NCBI RefSeq assembly: GCF_003994855.1 | Contig: NZ_CP034142.1 | Location: 3,038,001 to 3,102,000, forward strand | Direction: 5' to 3' | Length of the DNA stretch: 64,000 bases | Source: Marinobacter sp. NP-4(2019) | GTDB taxonomy: Bacteria; Pseudomonadota; Gammaproteobacteria; Pseudomonadales; Oleiphilaceae | In this document: piece after piece, positions 32,443 through 40,541 of the stretch | How the letters are laid out: every line of letters starts with the position of its first letter | Position numbering within the stretch: the first letter of the stretch is position 1 | Notes under the pieces: generated by a model | Databases searched by the model: none | What the model was told of the DNA's origin: nothing | What the model saw: only the letters and a program-made list of their open reading frames with translations | Position numbers and translations under genes: made by a program

Positions 32443-33660
32443 ATGGCAGAAAAAGCACAAAAGCTTCAGGCATTTGTCTGGGAAGGCAAAGACCGTAAAG
32501 GCAATAAAACCAAGGGGGAAGTCTCCGGTTCGAATCTGGCACTGGTGAAAGCCCAGTTGCGCAAGCAGGGCATCATCCCGGACAAGGTCAAGAAGAAGCC
32601 CAAGCCCCTGTTCGGCGGCAGCAAGAAAATTACGCCCTTTGATATCGCCATGTTCACCCGCCAGATGGCGACCATGATGAAGGCCGGTGTGCCGCTGGTT
32701 CAGAGTTTCGATATTGTGACGGACGGGCTGGAAAACCAGGGGTTGAAGGAACTGGTTGGAGCCATCCGGAATGACGTTGCCTCGGGTACCAGCTTTGCCG
32801 GTGCCCTGCGCAGGCATCCCAAGCATTTTGATGACCTTTACTGCAACCTGGTGGACTCGGGTGAGAAAGCCGGTGCGCTTGAGCAGATGCTTGATCGCAT
32901 CGCAACGTATCTTGAGAAAACTGAAATATTGAAGAAGAAAGTCAAAAAAGCGATGACCTACCCGATTGCGGTAATTGTCGTTGCAATCGTTGTGACCGCC
33001 ATTCTTCTTGTCAAAGTGGTACCTCAGTTCGAAAGTCTCTTCGAAGGCTTCGGCGCGGACCTTCCGGTCTTTACACAATTCATCATCAACATCTCGGAGT
33101 GGATGCAGCAATGGTGGTTTATTGTACTTCTGGGGATTGTTGGTTTTATCTTCCTGTTCAAGGAGGCTATAAGGCGATCTCAGAGGTTCTCAGATCTGGT
33201 TGATAAATATCTACTCAAACTACCTATAGTTGGCGAAATTCTGGATAAGTCCGCGGTGGCAAAGTTTGGCCGGGTACTCTCGACTACCTTCGCTGCGGGC
33301 GTTCCCCTAGTTGATGCGCTTGAATCGGTTTCCGGTGCTACAGGCAATGCCGTTTATCGGGACGCGGTGACCAAGATCAAAGATGAGGTTTCCAGCGGCA
33401 CCCAGCTGCAAGCAGCGATGAGGGCGACCGGTGTTTTCCCTGTTATGGCCGTACAACTGACTGCCATCGGCGAGGAATCCGGCAACCTGGATGAGATGTT
33501 GGAGAAAGTCGCAGACCACTATGAAAGCGTGGTTGATGACATGGTGGATAACCTGACGGCACTGATGGAGCCGATGATTATGGCAGTTCTGGGTGTTCTG
33601 GTTGGTGGTCTGATTATTGGTATGTACCTGCCGATCTTCCAGATGGGTCAGGTGGTGTAG
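32443..33660 (+). CDS. pilC: Type IV pilus inner-membrane platform protein PilC
   Basis: This 405-residue GspF-family protein connects PilB to pilin polymerisation. Two T2SSF domains each start with the family signature (FTRQMATMMKAGVPLVQSFD near residue 68; FGRVLSTTFAAGVPLVDALE near 270). Three membrane helices lie near 165-190, 215-240 and 375-400. It follows pilB directly. Normal length. Confidence 0.97.
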   Translation: MAEKAQKLQAFVWEGKDRKGNKTKGEVSGSNLALVKAQLRKQGIIPDKVKKKPKPLFGGSKKITPFDIAMFTRQMATMMKAGVPLVQSFDIVTDGLENQGLKELVGAIRNDVASGTSFAGALRRHPKHFDDLYCNLVDSGEKAGALEQMLDRIATYLEKTEILKKKVKKAMTYPIAVIVVAIVVTAILLVKVVPQFESLFEGFGADLPVFTQFIINISEWMQQWWFIVLLGIVGFIFLFKEAIRRSQRFSDLVDKYLLKLPIVGEILDKSAVAKFGRVLSTTFAAGVPLVDALESVSGATGNAVYRDAVTKIKDEVSSGTQLQAAMRATGVFPVMAVQLTAIGEESGNLDEMLEKVADHYESVVDDMVDNLTALMEPMIMAVLGVLVGGLIIGMYLPIFQMGQVV

Positions 33661-33682
33661 GTACTCCAGAGTCAGCTGTTGT

Positions 33683-33708
33683 GTCGGGTTACGCTTTGCT
33701 AACCCGAC
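33683..33708. repeat. GTCGG palindromic repeat R5
   Basis: GTCGGGTTACGC...GCTAACCCGAC, followed by CTACGC, lies in the pilC-pilD gap as the first of a tandem pair. Confidence 0.8.
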
Positions 33709-33726
33709 CTACGCTTACTGGTTTGT

Positions 33727-33754
33727 GTCGGATTACGGCTTTGCCTAATCCGAC
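33727..33754. repeat. GTCGGATTA palindromic repeat R6
   Basis: GTCGGATTACGGC...GCCTAATCCGAC, followed by CTACG, is the second copy in the pilC-pilD gap, in the same orientation as R5. The pair fills most of the 130-base spacer. Confidence 0.85.
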
Positions 33755-33790
33755 CTACGTTTCTTTCCGCTCCTGGTTTTCGGATAGTTC

Positions 33791-34666
33791 ATGCTTATTC
33801 TTGATTCTCTGCTGGCCACGCCGTGGCTGTTGTATTTGTCGGTGGTGCTTTTTTCGCTGTGTATTGGCAGTTTCCTGAATGTGGTGATTCTTCGCCTGCC
33901 AAAGATGATGCACCAGGATTGGCGCTGCCAGTGCGAGGAGTTTCTGGCGCTGCCGGAGGGGCAGCGTAAGCCGGAAACGCCCATTACCCTGTCATCTCCC
34001 GCCTCTACCTGCCCTTCCTGTAACCACAGGATCCGCGCCTGGGAGAATATTCCCGTAATCAGTTACCTGGTGCTGGGGGGCAAGTGCTCTTCCTGCAAGA
34101 CGCGGATTTCTCCCCGCTACCCGATGATCGAGGCACTGACGGCGATTTTCTCGGTGGTGACCATTGCGATTCTGGGGCCGTCCGTGTCGTCGCTTTGGGC
34201 ACTGCTGCTGGTGTGGTCGCTGGTAGCGATGACGATGATCGATTTTGATACCCAGCTGCTGCCGGATAGCATGACCCTGCCGCTGATGTGGCTGGGGCTC
34301 GTGCTGAATTATTTTGGTGTGCTGACGGATTTTCACAGTGCCTTCTGGGGTGCGGTGGCGGGCTATCTGTCGCTGTGGTCGGTGTACTGGCTGTTCAAGC
34401 TGGTTACTGGCAAGGAAGGCATGGGGCATGGGGATTTCAAGTTGTTGGCCGCTTTGGGGGCCTGGCTGGGTTGGCAGTTGCTGCCGGCGGTGATTTTGTT
34501 ATCGTCCGTGGTCGGGGCGGTTGTGGGGATATCTTTGATGGTGTTCCGTAAGCATGGGCGTGAGGTGCCGATTCCGTTTGGGCCTTATCTGGCGGCCGCC
34601 GGGTTGCTTTGTTTGTGGTTTGGTGCGGAAATTCAGAGTTGGTGGTTTGGGTTTATGGGGGTCTGA
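33791..34666 (+). CDS. pilD: Prepilin peptidase / N-methyltransferase PilD
   Basis: The 291-residue aspartic protease cuts the pilin leader and N-methylates the new Phe1. The cytoplasmic loop has two Cys pairs (CPSCNHRI and CSSCKTRI). Catalytic aspartates are in MIDFDTQLLPDSM and GMGHGDFKLLAALGAWLG. About eight membrane helices are present. The stop codon overlaps the coaE start (TGATG). Besides PilA it may also process other prepilins. Confidence 0.96.
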   Translation: MLILDSLLATPWLLYLSVVLFSLCIGSFLNVVILRLPKMMHQDWRCQCEEFLALPEGQRKPETPITLSSPASTCPSCNHRIRAWENIPVISYLVLGGKCSSCKTRISPRYPMIEALTAIFSVVTIAILGPSVSSLWALLLVWSLVAMTMIDFDTQLLPDSMTLPLMWLGLVLNYFGVLTDFHSAFWGAVAGYLSLWSVYWLFKLVTGKEGMGHGDFKLLAALGAWLGWQLLPAVILLSSVVGAVVGISLMVFRKHGREVPIPFGPYLAAAGLLCLWFGAEIQSWWFGFMGV

Positions 34667-35265
34667 TGGCGGTTATTGGGCTGACTGGCGGCATTGGCTC
34701 CGGCAAATCCACCGTGGCGCGGATGTTTGGGGCGCTGGGGGTGCATTGGGTGGATGCGGATGATGTTGCCCGGCAGGTGGTGGAACCTGGCACTCCGGCG
34801 CTGGCGCGGATTGCGGAGCATTTCGGGGCGGATATCCTGCAGGCGGACGGTTCCCTGGATCGTGCCCGGTTGCGGACGATTGTGTTTGAGCAACCGGAGG
34901 AACGGGCCTGGCTGGAGGGGTTGCTGCATCCGGTGATCCGGGAGGACCTGATTCGACAGCTTCATCCAGCCGACTATTCACTGCCCTATGTCCTGCTGGT
35001 GTCTCCGCTGTTGCTGGAAACCGACCAGCACCAACTGGTGGAAAAGGTGGTGGTGGTGGATGTACCGGTGGAGGTTCAGCTGTCACGTACCATGGCCCGC
35101 GATGATAATGATCGGGCGCAGGTGGAGCGTATCATCGCCGCCCAGATGCCCCGCGAAAAACGTCTGCAAAAAGCCGATGAGGTGGTGGACAATAACAAGG
35201 AGTTAAGCGACGTGGAACGGCAGGTTGGTGAGTTGCACAAGAAGTTTATGGTGGCCTTTGGGTAA
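34666..35265 (+). CDS. coaE: Dephospho-CoA kinase
   Basis: The 199-residue enzyme phosphorylates dephospho-CoA, the last step in CoA synthesis. The ATG at 34666 is chosen because MAVIGLTGGIGSGKSTVARM places the P-loop correctly and couples to pilD. The frame is open for 19 codons further upstream. Motifs include WVDADDVARQVVEPG, the ALLHPVIRE-like lid and VDVPVEVQLSRTMARDDNDR. pilBCD-coaE-yacG is a common gammaproteobacterial arrangement. Here other genes have come between coaE and yacG. Confidence 0.95.
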   Translation: MAVIGLTGGIGSGKSTVARMFGALGVHWVDADDVARQVVEPGTPALARIAEHFGADILQADGSLDRARLRTIVFEQPEERAWLEGLLHPVIREDLIRQLHPADYSLPYVLLVSPLLLETDQHQLVEKVVVVDVPVEVQLSRTMARDDNDRAQVERIIAAQMPREKRLQKADEVVDNNKELSDVERQVGELHKKFMVAFG

Positions 35266-36337
35266 GAACATTCTGGCAGTCCTGGGGTTGCTGTCCATAG
35301 CGTCAGGAACGATTACTCCGGCACACGCCGCTGACCCCGTTTTTATCATGAAAGACCCGTCCGTGGGCGATGCGCTCTCCCCCGAATCGCTGCCAGCTGA
35401 CTTCTACGATTTCTCTCCCGAGGACTACTGGCTGGAACCGCGAGACACCTACTGGATTATTTTCAGCAATTGGGTACTGCGCCAGGAACGCACCCAGGGC
35501 TCACGTGTACAGGCGCTGGGCGAATGGGCGGACCGCACCTTCTCCGGTGCCGATAATGGCCTGCCCAACAACCAGAGCTACCTGCGGCTGGGTTTTGCCA
35601 CAGAGTCCGAATATGGCGATCCGGCGCAACTGGAACCGGAAGCAAAGTTTCGTCTTGATATTCCCACGGTTAAAGAAAAACTGCGGCTGGTGATCGAAAG
35701 TGAAAGTGATGAGCTGATTCCGCTGTCCGAACGGCGCCGGGACCGCCAGTTAACCGAAGAGGAACGCTCGGATACCGAGGCGACCGGTGCGTTGCGGTAT
35801 CTGTCGGAGGTTGGGGATGCAATCAACTTCAGTGCCGATGTGGGTGTCCGGCTGCGTTTCCCTACCGACGCTTTCTGGCGAATAAAAGCAGACAAGCGCT
35901 GGCAACTGGACAAGAACTGGATACTGACCGCAGAACAGCGGTTGTACTATTTCCACCAGGACGGCTGGGGCACGCGAACCTGGATCGGGGGCAGCCGGGA
36001 CATAGGGAGTGGCTGGACGTTCCTGTCCGCCAGTGAAATGGAGTGGGTGCACGATGACCGCAAGTTCGAGATGGCACAGACCTTCAATTTTCACAAACGC
36101 CTGAACAACCGGGCCACCCTGAGCCCGCGCCTGGGTGTGCTGGGTGAAAGCCAGCCCAACTGGCGGCATACCTCAGTTTTCGCGGACCTGACCTATCGCT
36201 ATCGGTTGCACAGCGACTGGCTGTTTGGCGAGATCATTCCGGCACTGGAGTTTCCCCGGGAAGAAAGTTTCAAGGACCACGGATCCCTGATTTTGAGGAT
36301 CGAGTTGTATTTCTCGGGTACCATTGACCGATCATGA
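35225..36337 (+). CDS. Hypothetical exported outer-membrane-type protein
   Basis: A signal peptide (NILAVLGLLSIASGTITPAHA) leads a protein of about 345 mature residues rich in aromatic and charged beta strands, such as WILTAEQRLYYFHQDGWG. It ends in LILRIELYFSGTIDRS, so a beta-barrel is plausible. The listed start is ATG 35225, which overlaps coaE by 41 bases. A TTG at 35258 that overlaps the coaE stop by 8 bases is the better signal-peptide start. I do not recognise a named family or function. It overlaps trmO by four bases (ATGA). Confidence 0.75.
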   Translation: MVSCTRSLWWPLGKNILAVLGLLSIASGTITPAHAADPVFIMKDPSVGDALSPESLPADFYDFSPEDYWLEPRDTYWIIFSNWVLRQERTQGSRVQALGEWADRTFSGADNGLPNNQSYLRLGFATESEYGDPAQLEPEAKFRLDIPTVKEKLRLVIESESDELIPLSERRRDRQLTEEERSDTEATGALRYLSEVGDAINFSADVGVRLRFPTDAFWRIKADKRWQLDKNWILTAEQRLYYFHQDGWGTRTWIGGSRDIGSGWTFLSASEMEWVHDDRKFEMAQTFNFHKRLNNRATLSPRLGVLGESQPNWRHTSVFADLTYRYRLHSDWLFGEIIPALEFPREESFKDHGSLILRIELYFSGTIDRS

Positions 36338-37065
36338 CCTACACACCTCAAGACGCATTGACGTTAACGCCCATTGCCTATGCCCGCTCCTGCTTCAGGG
36401 ACAAGTTCGGGGTTCCCCGCCAGCCAGGGCTGACCCGCCATGCCCATGCCGATCTGGTGATTGCATCGCCGTTTGACCGGGAGGATGCCTTCCGGGGGCT
36501 GGAAACCGCCAGTCACCTGTGGCTGACTTTCCAGTTCCATGAAGCCGTCCGGGAAGAGTGGCGGCCGGTGGTGCGCCCTCCCCGTCTCGGGGGCAATCGT
36601 AAGATGGGGGTGTTTGCCAGCCGATCGCCCTTCCGCCCCAACAGCCTGGGGTTATCGGTGGTGCGCAACGAAGGATTGCGACGGGAAAACGGTCGGCTGA
36701 TCCTGCAGATCAGCGATCACGACCTGATCGAGGGCACGCCCATCCTCGATATCAAACCCTACCTGCCGTTTGCCGACTCGGTGCCCGAGGCCAGCCTGGG
36801 GTGGGCGGACTCGCCACCAACCGAACGACTGCCGGTGGTTTTCCTTGATGAGGCCGAGGCACAACTGGCTGCCTTGCCCAGGGAACCCTATCGCGATCTG
36901 CGCCGTCTGATTGAGGATGTGGTGAGCTATGATCCGCGACCCTCGTTCCGCAGGGGGCGGGAAGAGGCACGGATTTATGGTGCGCATCTGTATGATCTGA
37001 ACGTGCGTTTCCGTTTTATTCATGATCCCGGCGGGGAACGTGTCGAAGTGCTAACGGTCTGTTAA
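36334..37065 (+). CDS. trmO: tRNA (N6-threonylcarbamoyladenosine(37)-N6)-methyltransferase
   Basis: The 243-residue TsaA/YaeB-fold protein methylates t6A37 in tRNAs with SAM. Motifs are PIAYARSCFRDKFGVPRQPG, FHEAVREEWRPVVRPPRLGG, the signature KMGVFASRSPFRPNSLGLS near residue 90, and LIEGTPILDIKPYLPFADS near 130. A C-terminal extension (180-243) matches the usual TrmO tail. It overlaps the upstream gene by four bases. Confidence 0.93.
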   Translation: MTYTPQDALTLTPIAYARSCFRDKFGVPRQPGLTRHAHADLVIASPFDREDAFRGLETASHLWLTFQFHEAVREEWRPVVRPPRLGGNRKMGVFASRSPFRPNSLGLSVVRNEGLRRENGRLILQISDHDLIEGTPILDIKPYLPFADSVPEASLGWADSPPTERLPVVFLDEAEAQLAALPREPYRDLRRLIEDVVSYDPRPSFRRGREEARIYGAHLYDLNVRFRFIHDPGGERVEVLTVC

Positions 37066-37123
37066 ACTCGACAAAGTTTGAGGCGGTTAGTCGCCAGTTC
37101 ACTAGTCACAGGGAATACGTGCC

Positions 37124-39475
37124 TTGCCTTTGATCCGGTTATTCAAACGAATGGGTGTACGGCCACTGGCTGCAAGGCTGCTGGTGTACGTACTGCTGTT
37201 CGCTATTGTGCTGTCACTGGCAGCCACCGGCCTGCAGATGATCGGTGAGTATGAGCGCCGTACCGAAGAACTTCGCAGTACCCAGACCAAGGCGGCCGAG
37301 CTGATTTCCGGCAGCATGAGCAACAACATCTGGCTGATGAATTTCAGCGAGGTGGCCAACAGCCTGGATGATATGCGGGCCATGCCGGTGATCCAGCACG
37401 CCAAGGTGACCATCACCGGCGGCGAGGAGTTCAGCACCGGCACCTACCCTGAGGGTCGTGTGATTTCCCAGTCTTTTCCCCTGGTATTCAATCGCGCTTC
37501 GGTGAACGCCCCCCAGAATCTGGGCACGCTCACCATCACCTCCTCGGTGGAACAGGTGCACAAGGAACTGATGGACCGTACCCTGATGACCCTGGGGTTC
37601 CAGTCCCTGATCCTGATACTGGGTTCCCTGGGGCTGCTGTTGATTGTCAGGATGACCATCTCACGGCATCTGGAAACCATGGCGGACTATGCCGCGCGCC
37701 TGAACCTGGATGCCCTGATCGAGCCGCTGCACCTTCGACGCAAGCCACCGAAACACGGTGATGAGCTCAGTGAGCTTGAACAGGCGTTGAACAAGATGCG
37801 CCTGCAACTGCTGGAAGACACCCGCTCGCTGCGCCAGACTACCATCCAGTCCCAGGGCGAGCGCGATGAGGCGGTCCGGGCCAATCATGCCAAGAACCAG
37901 TTCCTGGCCAATGTCAGCCACGAACTTCGCATACCGCTGCAGTCGGTACTGGGCTATGCCAACCTGCTGACGGATACGCCGCTGGACCAGGAGCAACGGG
38001 AGTTTGTCCAGACCCTGTTGAGCGCCTCCGAGAGTCTGTCGGCGATTATTAACGATCTGCTCGACATCTCCAGCATGGAAGCCGGCAAACTGGTGCTGGA
38101 GGATCTGCCATTCGATCTCAGGGAGACCCTGAACGACCTGGTGCACATGCTCGGTACCCGCGCCCGCGAAAAGGGCCTGGCGCTGGAATTACGGGTGGAC
38201 GAAAACCTCCCGTGGGCGCTTCGCGGCGACCCGGTTCGGGTGCGGCAGATTCTGCTGAACCTGACCTCCAATGCCATCAAGTTTACCGATTCCGGCCATG
38301 TTCTGATCAGCGTGGAGGTGCTTGGCCGCAGGGATAATCTGGTCCGCCTGCGCCTGGCGGTCGAGGATACCGGGATCGGCATCAGCCCGGAGGATCTCCC
38401 GCTGGTGTACGAGCCCTACGTTCAGCTTGGCCAGAACTTCCAGCGGCAACTGCCTGGTGCCGGGCTGGGCCTGACCATCTGTCGTCAACTGGTCAGGCTG
38501 ATGGACGGCACCCTGGACGTCGAGAGCCGTCCCGGCGAAGGCACCACATTCTGGGCCGAGCTGTCGCTGCCGGTGGCGCCGGAAAGCGCAACGCGTATCC
38601 GGCCGGATACCCGCATGGTGCAGGGCCGGCGAATTCTGGTGGTGGATTCCTATGAACTGTCCCGCAAGATCACCCTGGAGATGCTGTCACGCCACGATCT
38701 CCACATTGAAGCGGTCAAGTCAGCGGGTGAGGCCCTGACCTCTGTCCGTCTGGCCTCGGATAACCAGCATGACTTCGACGCCATTGTACTGGACGGCTTC
38801 GTGCCGGATATGGACAGTGACCTGCTGTGCCGGCAGATCCACAGTAACCCCCAGTGGACGGAAACCCGTCTGCTGTTGCTGTCATCCAACCCCCAGCGGG
38901 GTGACGCCGAGCATTTCCGCCAGGCTGGAGCAGACGCCTTCCTGAGCAAGTCCCTGCGGGAGTCCTGCCTGATTCCGATTCTCCATCAACTGTTCGCAGA
39001 CCGGGCTTCCGGTGAGCGCCGGTTCCTGACCCGTTTCTCACTCCAGTCCATCAGCGAACCATCGCGGCGCCGGGAACTGCCCTGTAGCCGCATGAAAGTG
39101 CTGCTGGTGGAGGATAACCCGGTGAACCGAACACTGACCCGGCGCCTGCTGGAAAAGCTGGGCTGCGATGTGATGACCGCCAACGACGGTGAAATTGCGG
39201 CCAGTCTCTGGCAGCTGCATCCCTTTGACCTGGTGTTCATGGACTGTGTTATGCCCCGGGTAGACGGGTTTGAAGCCACCCGACGCCTGCGCCAGTGGGA
39301 AATTGACCATGGCCGGGAACGGGTACCGGTGGTCGCGCTGACCGCCAGTGCCATGGAGAAAGATGAGGAACGGTGCCGTCGGGCAGGAATGGATTCGTTT
39401 GTTGCCAAGCCTGTCAATATTGAAATGTTGCGGGCAGTACTGGAACAATACTGTCAGGCATCCGCGCCCTCCTGA
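37124..39475 (+). CDS. Hybrid sensor histidine kinase / response regulator
   Basis: This 783-residue membrane kinase has helices near 16-38 and 160-182 around a periplasmic sensor, then a HAMP-like linker. A HisKA domain with NVSHELRIPLQSVLGYAN (His near 266) follows, then HATPase_c with N-box LLNLTSNAIKFTDSGHV, G1 EDTGIGIS and G2 GAGLGLTICRQL. Two receiver domains follow. The first (about 512-630) has LVVDSYELS where an acidic pair is normal but keeps VLDGFVPDMD. The second (about 660-783) is complete: VEDNPVN, FMDCVMPRVDGFEAT, ALTAS, AKPVN. TTG 37124 is chosen because AGGGA lies about 10 bases upstream. ATG 37151 is the alternative. Signal and target are unknown. Confidence 0.9.
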   Translation: MPLIRLFKRMGVRPLAARLLVYVLLFAIVLSLAATGLQMIGEYERRTEELRSTQTKAAELISGSMSNNIWLMNFSEVANSLDDMRAMPVIQHAKVTITGGEEFSTGTYPEGRVISQSFPLVFNRASVNAPQNLGTLTITSSVEQVHKELMDRTLMTLGFQSLILILGSLGLLLIVRMTISRHLETMADYAARLNLDALIEPLHLRRKPPKHGDELSELEQALNKMRLQLLEDTRSLRQTTIQSQGERDEAVRANHAKNQFLANVSHELRIPLQSVLGYANLLTDTPLDQEQREFVQTLLSASESLSAIINDLLDISSMEAGKLVLEDLPFDLRETLNDLVHMLGTRAREKGLALELRVDENLPWALRGDPVRVRQILLNLTSNAIKFTDSGHVLISVEVLGRRDNLVRLRLAVEDTGIGISPEDLPLVYEPYVQLGQNFQRQLPGAGLGLTICRQLVRLMDGTLDVESRPGEGTTFWAELSLPVAPESATRIRPDTRMVQGRRILVVDSYELSRKITLEMLSRHDLHIEAVKSAGEALTSVRLASDNQHDFDAIVLDGFVPDMDSDLLCRQIHSNPQWTETRLLLLSSNPQRGDAEHFRQAGADAFLSKSLRESCLIPILHQLFADRASGERRFLTRFSLQSISEPSRRRELPCSRMKVLLVEDNPVNRTLTRRLLEKLGCDVMTANDGEIAASLWQLHPFDLVFMDCVMPRVDGFEATRRLRQWEIDHGRERVPVVALTASAMEKDEERCRRAGMDSFVAKPVNIEMLRAVLEQYCQASAPS

Positions 39476-39514
39476 TCCACTGGCTGAAGACACCGAAGGT
39501 GTCTCTGGAAAATT

Positions 39515-39703
39515 ATGAAAGTAGAATGCCCCAACTGCAAAAAATCCGTCGAATGGAGTGAGGACAATCCGTTCCGCCCCTTCTGCTGCGAACGTTGCAA
39601 GCTGATAGACCTTGGCGCCTGGGCCAACGAAGAATACCGGGTACCGGCACAGAATGTCTCACCGGACGACCTCGACCAACTGGACGAGATCACCCGGCAC
39701 TAA
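39515..39703 (+). CDS. yacG: DNA gyrase inhibitor / zinc protein YacG
   Basis: This 62-residue protein has the complete YacG zinc knuckle C-x2-C-x15-C-x3-C (Cys5, Cys8, Cys24, Cys28) followed by KLIDLGAWANEEYRVPA, the conserved helix. The family binds GyrB and blocks DNA binding in E. coli. The small CACC/GGTG hairpin just upstream may be a transcription or RNA-stability signal. Residue spacing makes the call secure despite the short length. Confidence 0.95.
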   Translation: MKVECPNCKKSVEWSEDNPFRPFCCERCKLIDLGAWANEEYRVPAQNVSPDDLDQLDEITRH

Positions 39704-39844
39704 TGCCCTATTAACAGGCCCTTACCCCGTTTTAAGTTGAGCCACCCGCAGCGGCCCGTTACCATGCGCTCATCTGAACAATCGCCGCCACCGGCCAGGC
39801 CCGGTGCCGGATTCCGTTCATTGATCCATAAAGGTAGTAAAAGA

Positions 39845-40405
39845 ATGAAAGCAACCCGTATTTCCGTTCTTGCTCTGTCACTGGCCGCTGCTCCTGCACT
39901 GGCATCCGATCTGGACCTGAGTCTGACCAACGATTCGGTCAAGGGCCAGGTGAACTTCTTTGGCACCAACTCCGAACTGCAACTGGGCACCGGTTACACC
40001 TACCACGAAGGCAGTCGTCACATTGGTAACGTGGATTTCCACGCCCAGGGCCGCACCGCGCTTGGTAACCTGCCAACCACCGCCGGTATTGGTCTGCGCG
40101 CCATCGGTTGGGAAGACGATGACCTGGACGGCGGCGCCGTTGGCCTGGGTGGCTTTGCGACTGTGAACATTCCCGATGTGCCGGGCCTGTCCGTTACCGG
40201 CGGTCTTCACTACGCGCCGAGCATCCTGTCGTTCGGTGACTCCGAGGACATGACCAGTGTTGAGCTACGCGGCAGCTACCGGGTGATCCGCAACGCTGAG
40301 GTGTTCGCGGGTTACCGTTACCTGAACACCGACCTCGACTCGCCCCTGCGTGGCAATGTGGATCTGGACGAGGGCGTTATGGCGGGCATGAAGATCTTCT
40401 TCTGA
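39845..40405 (+). CDS. YfaZ-family outer-membrane protein
   Basis: The ATG at 39845 is chosen over the longer frame because it gives a clean signal peptide (MKATRISVLALSLAAAPALA|S) with AAAGG upstream. The 186-residue product is predicted to be a small beta-barrel. It starts SDLDLSLTNDSVKGQVNFF and ends EGVMAGMKIFF with a terminal Phe as beta-barrel proteins do. The strand pattern fits the YfaZ family, whose function is unknown. A strong terminator follows 28 bases after the stop. Confidence 0.85.
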   Translation: MKATRISVLALSLAAAPALASDLDLSLTNDSVKGQVNFFGTNSELQLGTGYTYHEGSRHIGNVDFHAQGRTALGNLPTTAGIGLRAIGWEDDDLDGGAVGLGGFATVNIPDVPGLSVTGGLHYAPSILSFGDSEDMTSVELRGSYRVIRNAEVFAGYRYLNTDLDSPLRGNVDLDEGVMAGMKIFF

Positions 40406-40431
40406 CCCTGCCCTCTTTCGGGAAGTACAGG

Positions 40432-40463
40432 ACGGGCGCCTTGCGAGGCGCCCGTTTTTGTTT
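40432..40463 (+). terminator. Rho-independent terminator after the yfaZ-like gene
   Basis: ACGGGCGCCT-TGCG-AGGCGCCCGT gives a 10-bp perfect stem with tetraloop, followed by TTTTTGTTT. It is typical and strong. Confidence 0.92.
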
Positions 40464-40541
40464 CGTGGCCTGCCTCACTCTTTGCCATCATCTCTCTTGC
40501 TAGACTGCCGGCTCATGTTCCGATAATGGATTGTCCCTGGC

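Noticed and set aside
35225..35257. ATG 35225 as the certain start of the exported protein
   Set aside because: It overlaps coaE by 41 bases and puts charged residues ahead of the signal peptide. TTG 35258 fits better, so the start is left open.
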